Program-made: the position numbers and the translations under genes | The notes under the pieces: model-generated | Databases searched by the model: none | What the model was told of the DNA's origin: nothing | The model's input: only the letters and a program-made list of their open reading frames with translations | In this document: piece by piece, positions 35,417 to 46,400 of the stretch | How positions within the stretch are numbered: position 1 is the first letter of the stretch | Layout of the letters: each line of letters starts with the position of its first letter | From: Tigriopus japonicus | Lineage: Eukaryota; Arthropoda; Copepoda; Harpacticoida; Harpacticidae | Assembly (NCBI GenBank): GCA_010645155.1 | Contig: JAAGOF010000104.1 | Span: forward strand, 799,499 to 863,498 | Direction: 5' to 3' | Length of the DNA: 64,000 bases

Positions 35417-38400
35417 CTAGTCATCCTCGCGATCTCCGTTTTCCCTGTCTTCAGCGCGCGAATCTGCTCTGTCATCGTCTTTCTCGTCGTATTTCCGGCC
35501 ATTTTCGGCCGGCGATCGAGATCGACTTCGGCTCTGGGATTTCTCGCGAGAAGCCGATCGCTCTCTAAAAGGGTGTTAAAATCCATTGACGACCGGGTTA
35601 TCTCCCATTGATGGTTAGCACCTACCTTGATTCTTTCTTCCCGTTGTCGCGCTTGTCCTCCACAGGTTCCTTAGACCGAGATCGAGACCTTGAACGGGAT
35701 CGAGAGGCCGACTTGGCCTTTGTGCGCTCACCAGAACGGGATCTAGCCAGATTGAACTCTCGTCAACAAAGAATTTAAACCAAATTCAAGAGGAGCCTCT
35801 TTTTACCTTGAGCGGGATCGTGATTTGGACTTGGATCGGGACTTTGTCCTCGAGCGACGGGCAGATCGGCTTCGAGATCGACTTCTCGAACGGGATCGAC
35901 TTCGGCTATCCGTTCGAGAACGTCGACGACGAGAGGCTTCGATGAGCCTGATCTTGCGTCCGTTCAGCTCTGTTCCGTCCAGTTTTTCCACGGCGGTTTT
36001 CATGTCATCAAAGTTGGCAAACTCCACGCAGCCTTCATTGCGGCGATTTTTGTGGGCATCTGCATAGGTTACCTCTCCAGCTTGGCGCATGTAGTCCTTG
36101 AGGTCCTTTAAATTGGGCGGGAAAAATTAAGTCATGAGATGATGGAGAATGTTGTGGAGTTGTAACTGTATGAGGGGGGGAGAGGAAGAGGAGGAGGGTT
36201 TTTTTAAAGGAACTAGGAACTGTCTGCAATTACTTCGAAAGCACAAGGCAAATCTCAAACAAACGCCAAGACAATAATAATTCATTGCTCCGGAAACTCC
36301 ATCCTAGGGTCGTCATCTGGATCGATCTTGTGGCTTTGTTGGTCATCGATGGCCTTTGTTTTTGGCCTCGGGTCTCTCTGTGATTGGAGCTGGGTGAATA
36401 TGGCTGTACAGTCAGTCAAATCGACACGACAGTGTAGTTTTACATGCTACAAACTAAATGTACTAGAAAAGGTATTTGGAAAGGACTGATCGGCGGAAAC
36501 AGTGACAGTTGTTTCAAAATGACGAGTGACCTCAATTACCTTTTATCGCTTTGGCTTTTTGGGGTTAGCGTGAAGAAGCAATGTGAGCTAAACATCGACA
36601 ATTGCCGATGGAGGAAGGATACTGTGAAATACACGCACGGTATTGCCCGTCTTATTGCCTTCACAAAGTGCCTGGGACTAAGATGTGGGTGGTTTGTAAT
36701 GGGCCAAATGCTCAAACATCGGCAACATTGCGATCAATCATCAAGGAGGCTGGAAGACGACGACTAGTTGGTCTCAAGGGTTTGGGGATGAAAAGGCCAG
36801 GATTAAGAGAGAAAGGTTGACGATTGGTAATATCCACAGGAAGGTAGGGTTGGATGGATGAAGCAACAACAAAGAGCTTTTTCGTTCATCCATTTTGTTT
36901 TTTGAGAAAGCACCCACATGGACATGGATTTGAAAGATTTGAAGGTGAGCCACCCTGGCCTTCGACCAAGGAGTGTGAGGCTCTCTTGGTCAGGTTAGAA
37001 AACCCGCGAGAATTGAATTGGACAACTAGGGGGTCGGGTTCTCTCGTCTAGGAAGGAGCCTTTTAAGGACGGACCGTTTTGGATTGCTTCCTGGTGAAGC
37101 CTTGGCCGGTCTTAGTGCGATCAATCATGGCGTCATCATGTGAGAATTGTGTGTAAGGATCTATCTGTCCCTCCCTCGCTTGCTTGCTCATTGTGGAACT
37201 TGAGGTAGTTTCAGCAGCTTTTTCACATCTCTTTGTTTGTTTGTCTGTCTGTCTGATTCGCTCGCTCTGTCATTCTGGCATGATCGGCAAGGTCTGCTTC
37301 TGCTGCTGAACACGATCTCAACTCGATCAGAGTGACAGAACGCAAGTGGTGGCAAATGGCATTTTGTCATCATACCCCTCGGTCATGATTTGGTTCTGGC
37401 AAAGAGCAAGTTACAAAACATGGCTTTAATTCCGGATGATGACATCACAAACGTTCTAGCTGGGATTGGAAACTTGAAACAGGGAGACAGAGAGAGAGAG
37501 AGGGGTAAAAAAGAGACAGCTGAGGGTCGAGAAACGGGGTCCAACCTAAGAAATAGTAAGTTAATCTAAACAAAGCGCTCCTACTTGTCAGCCTAGGTGG
37601 CGGGAAAAAGCGAATGATCTATTAAAATCGTGTGTCAAAAGAACAATGGACAAATGTGAAGAACAGAGAGATTAGAAATGTCACGCGAAAATGACACGTG
37701 GTGGAAATAAAGTACTGATGTGTTTCGAGTTGGCAGTGCTGTCATTTTTGACTTGGTACATATGACTCTTGCCTTTCCAAGAGTCTAGTTGTGGTCAGCT
37801 TTTTGACCCAAAAACCTAAACTAGGACCAATGTGGCAACACTAAGCTAAAACTCGAACTCGAAGCACATCACTCGTGGAAAGGTACGAAAAAGACAAAAT
37901 CTCTCAATTTGTGTGCAAGGGCTATGATTTCATTGACCGCTCTCGATGCTATGTTCAATTGCTGAGCCCCCAAAACCAAACACGCACAAACAAATTAGAA
38001 CAACTCTTGTCCCACTCTGGCCAAACTTTCTCAATAATTTCGAAAAGTATTCAAAACAATATTCAAAAGAACCCAATAATAGGTGTTCACTTACCTGCCA
38101 GCTCACACGGCTCGACAAATTTTCCACAATGACCTTATGATCAGTTCGTGTGGGCGGTCCATATTTCTCCAACCAGACCGGACGACCTCGAGAATCGCGA
38201 CTTTCTCGTCGGTCACGCCCTCCACGAGGTGATCGATCTCGGCGACTTCCCCCTCGATCGCCTCCACCGCCGCGATCATGGGTGCCCCAACGTTCCCGAT
38301 CACGCCCATGAGGTGTACCTCGAGCAATCTCCACATTCACCCTGAACAGACGGGGATTAGGGCACCGTAAAAATCTACGATGTTTGACGACTCACCTCTC

Positions 38401-38589
38401 TCCGAGGACATCCTTGCCATTGCACTCGTATACGGCATCGTCGGCGTCCCGATAGTCCTCGAATTCCACGAAACAGTAGCCATTCTTGAGCGAAATCTCC
38501 TTGATTCGACCGTATTTGCGGAAGAACTTTTCCACGTCTCGCTCACGAGCCCGATGACTCAATCCGCCCACATACACACGGGTGGACAT
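35417..38589 (-). CDS. B52: SR splicing factor, SRSF4/5/6 (B52) type
   Basis: Five coding exons on the minus strand: 38589-38396, 38341-38095, 36105-35807, 35742-35626 and 35564-35417, all GT..AG and in phase, give 334 residues. RRM1 has VYVGGL and NGYCFVEF (RNP2 and RNP1). A Gly/Arg-rich linker follows (about 76-125). The second, pseudo-RRM has the hallmark SWQDLKD, split by intron 2 as SWQ|DLKD. The RS domain (about 200-310) has runs of SR dipeptides, and the C-terminus is acidic. SR proteins bind exonic enhancers and recruit spliceosome parts in the nucleus. The start at 38589 gives [10 protein letters not shown]. Three introns are 54-64 bp; intron 2 is 1,989 bp and holds a candidate alternative exon. 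Firm family call; vertebrates split the group into SRSF4, 5 and 6. Confidence 0.95.
36282..36389 (-). other. B52: Candidate alternative exon of B52 ending in a stop
   Basis: Inside the 1,989-bp intron, after a TTCACCCAG acceptor, a phase-0 frame runs 35 codons to TGA (36284-36282). It reads [16 protein letters not shown], then a short stretch to [13 protein letters not shown]. Phase 0 is what intron 2 requires. Inclusion would give a protein of RRM1 plus linker, truncated at SWQ inside the RRM2 motif. A GTAATT at about 36232 could serve as a donor for a cassette form. SR genes often carry such stop-bearing (poison) exons. No expression evidence is available. Confidence 0.45.
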
Positions 38590-38607
38590 GATGGTGTTGA
38601 TCGTGGT
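38590..38607 (-). other. B52: 5' UTR part of the first B52 coding exon
   Basis: An acceptor CTTGTTTTGCAG ends at 38608, so the exon probably starts at 38607 with an 18-nt leader before the ATG. A non-coding first exon should lie upstream; CAG|GTATCA near 39346 is one possible donor. Confidence 0.4.
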
Positions 38608-40205
38608 CTGCAAAACAAGGTCCACGTCTTAAGATTGGGGATGCCAGGGAGGACTACGACGTTCGAATCTCATTGGGCCACATTAGCCAATGACGAGCCA
38701 TTTTTTCTTCTTCAGGGGTCGAATTCGGAGCTTTCTCAATCAGGCTTTCTCTTTAGTTGAACCAGTGCTACGTTATGAGGTAAGATGCCACGAAGGCCTG
38801 ATGAAAACTCAAGGTGACGACACGGATGAATTCGCATTTGAGCAGGCTCTTCATGCATGGGGCTTTGGAAGCTACCAAACCTGTCTTCGTTTCTACTTTT
38901 GGAAGCATCGGTGCGATTTATTTCGGTTGACGTAGCCAAATCTCGGGCGTGTACCCGTTTAAGCGCGTGTTTTAGTGTGAATAGCTATTCGATTAATTGG
39001 GGAAAATGCGTATTTGAATTCCAAGGTTTCTTTTACTTCCATTTCACCGCCTCGCATGTTATTTGCCAAGCTCCCTCAATGGGTTTATGTAAGTGTTAAA
39101 TGAGTGCACGCACGGTTGAATGATCATCAAATTAGTTCAGTCGTGTCAGAATTAAAGCACCTGGCCTTATCGTGATATTACTTCAGACAAATAAGTGATC
39201 CAACAACTTCAAGTCGATAAAGCGCACGTCAACCGAATAATTAGTGGCCTCGTTTTAAGAGTTAAGGAGAAACGACAATTTTTACAATCCCAGATCGATA
39301 ACTGAAGAGCCGTATTACAATGATGGGACCCACAAGAGATGATACCTGCCAATGAAAACTGACTTTGCATTTGAAATTTCAGCTCTTCCGAGTTGGTCCT
39401 ACATACTGTCTGATTGATTGGGATGGTCTAGCAACCCAAATGGGAGTGGGCAATCATTAAAAGGTGATTCGAGGTTCAGACGGGCCAATATTTATTAGGT
39501 GGTCTTTTCCTCTAGCAAAGTATGGACATTCCGTCTTGATTTTACCGCTTTACATTCAAGCTTTTCCTTTTCATGACGTCAACGCGTTTTCTCAATCAAA
39601 ATCCTCGTTCCTTTCTTCATTTTCTTATCGGAAATTCACCCCATTCTTTGGCTCTGACCTCATTTCTTCAATACAATCATCCTTTCCTCGTTTCAACCTC
39701 CCTCAAAAAGCCTAATAAATAGTACGCCATTTATTCATTCATGGATTCAGCTGACGACTTCTTCGAAACGTTAAGATTCTTCCCCTTTTGATGAACAATA
39801 AGCGTCAAATCCGTGTCCACGTTGAGCCCCGAATTCTCACCTGATATCCAAGAAGACGATACTGATGTATCGACGGCGATTCAGAAGATATCCGGCCTTC
39901 AAAAGTCCTCGGAAGTCGACCGAGTACGTCCGTGTTACGCCACAAATTTTGTGTGCGTGGGTCACAGCGTTGCCCGGGATTTTCAAGTCCATACTGCCAA
40001 ATGAAACTTGAAATAATGCCATGAAATGAACAACTCCGGCCACATCCTGCCAATTTGACCGGGCACGTTTCTCGCTTTTCTAAGGTCGAAAAATTTGTTT
40101 TCGTTTGTTCGTGTCTTAAAGAGCTTTGGATTGGATCCGACTTGAGGGCTAACAGAGAAATGACGCTCCGGAACCCGAACTTTCGCTTTTAAAGAGTCAT
40201 TGGCA

Positions 40206-40370
40206 AAATTGCTCATTCAACCGCTTTGGGCAAACAAGAGCGATGTATGATGAATCAGGTAAATTGCTCATTCAACCGCTTTGGGCAAACAAGAGCGATG
40301 TATGATGAATCAGGTAAATTGCTCATTCAACCGCTTTGGGCAAACAAGAGCGATGTATGATGAATCAGGT
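40206..40370. repeat. Perfect 55-bp tandem repeat, three copies
   Basis: Three identical 55-bp units (starting at 40206, 40261 and 40316), each from AAATTGCTCATTC to GATGAATCAGGT. No mismatch is visible between units, so the expansion is recent or kept homogeneous. It lies in the B52/RNF25 divergent intergenic region. Confidence 0.95.
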
Positions 40371-41870
40371 CAATTGACACCCTTCCTGCTGGGTCAATGA
40401 AATGTGTTCAAAACATATCTCCACTGACTGTATAGGGTCCTTTAAGCGGAACCAATAAAATAGAAATAATGTGCAACCTTTGAGCATTAATAAACAAGAT
40501 TTCAGTTTTTATGTGTCCAATAAACGTTGAGAAGTTAAAAAATAGCTCAAACTTTTGTGTCAGAGTGTGTAAATGTCATTTTGGCCCTACCTTCATTAGC
40601 ACATTTTGCGCGTTCAATTGGTTGAATTTTCTGTGCGTTAGCGCTAATTTCTGTACTTCAGAGACCACATGGTTAGTTTCTGTTGTGAGTCTGAACCATC
40701 AATATGTTTGCAAGTCTGATTGAATACACTTGGTAAATGGTCTTTTTGTCAAATGTAATTGTATTCTTTTAAATAGAAACCGCATTAACTGAAGCATTTG
40801 GTTATTGGGTCAAAGTTGAGCGCGTCTGAACAAAGTGGTTTTTATAGAGTGCAATATCGGAAGCTTTATTAGTAAGGTGACCTCCCAGTCTTATGTACTT
40901 TGACCTCCCAGTCAGCTGTTTGTTTAAGGACCCCATTGGAGTGACATTTCTCTTTTAGCCCTCTAGATCCGACCAGTCCTCCAAATCCCAGACGAGCTAG
41001 ATTTTCACAATCCGAATCCGAATCTGACTGCTTCTAAGCAATCCGATCGGACCCAAAAAGTCGGATCCCATGCATTGCCCTAATGCCCAATATGTTCATT
41101 TTCGTTTCTCAGCGTCAAATTTACACCATTCTTCCAGTTTCCTCTTTGAACACCACTGAGTTTTTAACATGCTATTTTTTAACACTTTCTTTACACATTC
41201 CCTCTAGAGATTCCCATTGATTCCGAGTTTTTTTCTACTGCCACTTTTGCAAATGATGGCGGCAAAAGGAACAACTTCGCATCGCTGTTGACTAGGCCGA
41301 ATTTACGAGAAATGGCGGAGGTTTTAGCCCAAAACTAAATCAAAGTGACTCATCGGCTTCGGCAATATATTTTTGAACTTGGGGGCGCAAGAGAAGCTGT
41401 AGTGACATTTTCCTTGACCTTTAGATACTAAAATAAAGTTCAATTATTATTCGGGTACATTTGGAGTTAGATTGAATCATTTTATCGCTGTTGAAATAGA
41501 GATATATTGTGTTGAGTACAAAGTTGTAGTCACCCTAAATTGAGACGAAATCAATATCGCAGGGATAATTCAGGAAGTTGTTAATGTATAAAAAATCTAC
41601 CTTTTGTTTCAAATACTAGGACAGAAAGAACATATGTGATAGCCAACATTGACTTTTACTGTATTGAAGCTGTTTTGAACCCATCACTTTGCATGTAAGG
41701 AAGAACGGAATTTAAAACAAAACTTAATTAATGTTGAAGATTCCAAAAAGGTTGCAAGGTCTGTTGTTTCAAAGTTCCGTGAATCAAGTACCGAGGCCAT
41801 CAGTGCTCCTAGAATTTTGGAATTATTCCAACATAAACCATTTGCCCTTAAATCTATAAGGCTCTTGCTT

Positions 41871-41965
41871 TTGGTTTCGATTTACTTTATTACTATTATC
41901 ATTATTCATTACCAACCAAAATCATTAACGACACATATAGGACTAAGTCATAGACTCCTTGATAT
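41871..41965 (-). repeat. Retrotransposon 3'-tail-like repeat, copy 1
   Basis: TTGGTTTCGATTTACTTTATT and, 60 bp on, GGACTAAGTCATAGACTCCTTGA match 57762-57822. On the minus strand this reads as a tail with AATAAAGTAAATCGAAACC, the look of a non-LTR retrotransposon 3' end. Boundaries are uncertain. Confidence 0.4.
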
Positions 41966-42560
41966 ATGAAAATTTGATATTGAAATTTGATAAAACAAGT
42001 TACAATACAAATTACAAGGAAGTCAGTTATGCGCCCAAAGAAGGCCCTTGTTAAATTCATTGTTTATTGTTATAGTCTGTTAAATTACCAAAAATACAAG
42101 CCGATACATTTGATAAAAAACCCAAGGTTTGAAAATTAAGAAAGAAGAATACTAAAAACGAAGAAGACAAATAAGCTTTTAGCAAAAGCAAATATACAGT
42201 TAAAATTTTAGTTGAAGGCAATTTTGTAGGACTTGTTCACCAAAGCTGAACATGGTGAGTTCTGTTAATTTGGTCACGGGCCTAAAATTGATTAAACTTC
42301 TTCAAAATCATATTTCAGAACAACTTCAAGATTTTTTTCTTTTTTCCCATTATCAAGGTAGTCTCATGATTGTCTGTACCTGAAATATTGACGAAATCTA
42401 TTGAGCCTTTGTTCCACTTTGGGTTTAAAGGAAAATTGCGTTCGAAAATAGCCATTGAAAAATTGAAAATTGCAAAGCAACATATATTTCACCAATATTT
42501 TAAAAACATTATCAACCTAAGTGTGCCAAACAATTGTCCTAAAAATATTTAGTTTGTTTT

Positions 42561-42713
42561 TAAGCATGTTTTAAGAGCCATTAAATAAACTTTTGGCCTG
42601 TGAGCTTATCAACAGAACCCGATTACACATGGGGCATTGTTTCTTGACCTCAACAGTGGTCACAAATGGCTTTAGAAGTTAAAAATGTTTCCTTCAGCTT
42701 GTGTAAACGCCGT
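42561..42713. repeat. Truncated, diverged right arm of the 1455-2026 foldback family
   Basis: It aligns along its whole length with 1876-2026: AAGCATGTTTT, GGC(C/T)(T/C)GTGA, TTGACCTCAACAGTGGTC, AAATGGCTTTAGAAGTTAA, ending GTAAACGCCGT. No left arm was found, so this copy is a fragment. Confidence 0.7.
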
Positions 42714-43485
42714 CTAAAACCAAAAAACCTTAAAGCGATATGAAAAAACCATCTGTGATGACGGTATAATGTCAACCACAGTTATCCCTTTGCAATGGAT
42801 TAGTGCGGTCAAACGAATTCAGGTAGGGATTCTTGGGACAAAATAACTAGAGGTGGGTCAGATCTCAGGCTTTGGTGTTCACAGGTTTGAATTTTGTTAT
42901 TCTAGGGAAAAGTTCTTTTTAAGCTTGATCCCAAGTTGTAAAAAAACAAATTTTTAATCAAGCTAAGGAATTTTCAACAATCTTTTACCAAGTTTATTGA
43001 AGGGCAAGTCTAGGCTCCAACACATCCCTAGCCATTTGGCCCCAACAATCCCCAGCTGAATTCGTCCGACCGAACTAATCCATTGATTGTTTTTCATCCA
43101 ATGGTATTGGCGTTTTCAATTCCAAACTACCATTTTGCTTGGCGCGTGAAAGTGATGCACCTCAATCAACATTTATTTTTGTCATTCTTAAACGTTATAC
43201 ATTGAAACTCGGATTCAAAAAAGAAAAAAATTCATTGAAATGCAATGCAAAGGGCTTTTCTAAATCAATTGTAATATAAACTCAGTTTTCAAGCCATTGA
43301 CACTGGTTTGTAAAAGGGCTTACTTTTTAAGACCCATCCAAGATCAGAGCTTAAAGCAAAAAATGGCCTTTCTATCAAAATACCGATCATGCCATGCTGT
43401 TGGCATATCTTTAGCATATCCATCTCCAATATCTGGCAACACTAAAGGTTATGTGTCCTGACCAAAATTGTTTCTCGTGAGAAAG

Positions 43486-46400
43486 ATGGCCTCAATTCAC
43501 GAGGCTTTAAACGACGAATTGGCCTCAGTGGAGGCCATTCTCGACCAAACCATAGCCGTGCAGTGTGATTCGTGTAGTGAGGGCCAACCTCGATGGAGTG
43601 TCTGTTTGGACCTTCGTCCTCACACGGCCTCAGATGCCGAAAAGCAATATGTGGCCCTCACTTTAAAGCTCACCTTTTCACGTCAATATCCCGATCAAGC
43701 GCCCAAAATTGCCGTAAGAACAAAAGCGACCATCCTATGTTGTTTACCATTGCATGTCTTCATAAGAATTGTGATAGTTAGGATTTCAAAATGCTCTTGG
43801 GTTAAGTTTCATAATGAAATAAAAAGATCAAATTGCTTTCAAAACAAAGTTTTAGACCACATTTCAAATTAGAACTCTGTATAACCTTTTGACCGGGTTC
43901 ATCGTGATTTTTAATCAACTAGACAACGTATTTGATAAACTTGATATTATTCCGGCTTGGCTTTGCTTAAGGTTCTCAATCGTTGTCACGTTTCATGATT
44001 TCTGGCCTTCCTGGATTAATCTGAATTCCAAAAATACCAATGATGGAATTACGTATACACGTAACATTTAACGTTAACATTCGTACACGAATTACGTATA
44101 TATCAAATAAAATGGAGTACTTTTAAAACGATCATGCATCAACCAATAAAATCCGAAGTTTTTGAATGAACGACAACGAGATTATTGGAATAGGTATGAA
44201 AATAAATGATGTTCGATTAAGATCAAAAACATATGTAATGTCTGTAACAAGCTTTAAAAAAAGTATAAATCTTGAAATCAGAAATCTTCTATGGAAAATT
44301 CTTCATAACTTTCTAAAAGCAAAATCTACTCGAGGAAAATTTTCAGGCACAATTTACAAAAGAATTTCGAAAACCATGGACAAAAGTATGACATTGTGGA
44401 CTAAAATCAAATTAATCATTGATTGAGAACTGACATTATAACACAAAACCCATCATTACCCTAAAAAGATTCAATTTAAACAGATTTATTACGCTAATTA
44501 CGCAAATCTTACAAAGAGATGGAATGTAAAAATCCAGACATGAGTTAACAAAAACATGAATCTCGAAACTCCTTTCTTTCAAGGCTTCCAGTTTCATAAC
44601 GGACTTTCCATATTTTAAAACTTAATTTTAATACTTCATGCTATGCTAAAGAAAGAACCCCAAGAACCCAGAATGGGCCTCCATGAATCTAACACTATTT
44701 GTAAATTATAAAAAATGTATATCAAATGAGACAAAAATCTCGCAATAAACATTATTTAAAAAAAGATAGTTCAGCAAGAAGGAAGTTTACGATAAAAAAC
44801 AAATTTCTTGCTTGATTGACAAAAAATTGTGAAAGGTTTTTTTTTCTCATCCTAACTCATTGAAAATCTCTCTTTTTCAACCTATTTCAATGGAATTTCC
44901 ATAAAATGATACGAAAAACCACCCACAGACATAAATAAAGACGAATATGATTTTTCAAAAAATTAGCGTGATAAAATAATTAATTTAACCTATGATAAGG
45001 ATAGGTACTGCAAAAAATATAATTAATTTAATTCAGTTTTAAGTAAGAGGATCAGAATTCTTTCATGTATATTTGATGTGTCGAAAGGAAAATATTGAAC
45101 TGATTCGCTTGGATAAAAAGCCACAGCTTACAAAACATGTTTTATTGATATTGCTTTTTTTAGTCAAAAGGGAGCATGGTCACCAAAACTAAAGAAGCTC
45201 GAGGGAAAGAAGCGTCAACTAGTTCCTTTTCGAAGCGTTTTTCGTGTTTGCAAAAATCAAACCAGAGGTCAATTTCAAACTGAATTCGATTTCGCAATTA
45301 ATTGCTTTGAATAAATCAGACCAATAAAATCAGATACCAGTTAACCGCAAAAAAAGAAGTGCTCAAGCCCCTTGCCTGGGCATTTTTCTGGTCAAGACCT
45401 TCTCTTTGCAGCATTTTTTTCTTTTGCGCTTCTTGTTTTTTGGGCCTTTTTGAAGCTTCGCGTGCAAGCCGCTATCACCAGTGTCATGTTGAAGCTTCTT
45501 TCCTTTGAGCTTCTGTAACCAAAATGACTGGAAATCAATAGCTAACTCTACATTGTATTTTCTCTTAATGCTCTCTCCACACAATCCAATATTCAACCTC
45601 ATTTCGGAAGAATTATGATCGCCCTACTTGTCATTGTCGTTGTATCTCCAGAGCCTTAAAGCGAAATTATTGATCAACCTGTACTTAGAATCTCTAGAAA
45701 AGTCTGGCCTTTTGTGGTCTTTCTAACACCTCTTCAGAGGGTATATCTCTTAATTATACGGCCTTTAAGCAGACAACCAACGACTCGTATTGTTGAGTCC
45801 ATACCAATGATACTCATTTTGTTCGGTTTAAGTAGTGTTCCTTTTTACTTGTAATGAATCCCACTTGTGTGAGAGCAATGGAAGTGACATGTTTGGTCAC
45901 TCAATGGCCATGATAATGAGTCTGAAAATGTAGAATTAAGCACTTGTTAGGTGTTGCCGAAAAAAGACTTTCTCGTACAATCTTCAAAGACTAACTCTGA
46001 AATCATGTTTTCTTTGGTGTGCACTTAGTATTTTTCTCTCCTTTTGATGTGGTGCAAGGTTCAATTCTGCTCTGCAGACTTCAGATTGCCTTCGTTTGGA
46101 GTTGTTGAAAGATGTGGGTGTTTGTAAGTTCTTTCATTGAGTAAGGTAATCATTAGCTTATTTTCAATTCCGTTGAGTTTTATTGCAACGCTTGGACTTG
46201 TTCAATTTTTTTAACGAATTACCCCCATGATTTGAACCCTTTTCATACTCCTTCAATCCTTGAAACTAGATCTTAAATCTCACTTCCAAGGTTGGGATGG
46301 AAAAAAAACGTTGGTTTTATGGAAAAAGCAAAGGACATGTTAGTATGATTTTAAATAAGAAGTATATTACGCATACCTTTATTGTTCCATTGGATCATGG

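Larger units (their letters stand above)
38608..43485. other. Intergenic region between divergent B52 and RNF25
   Basis: About 4.9 kb that should contain both promoters. It holds a three-copy 55-bp tandem repeat (40206-40370), a retrotransposon-tail-like segment (from about 41871) and a partial foldback copy (42561-42713). No exon was recognised. No TATA box or other core element could be assigned with confidence. Confidence 0.45.
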
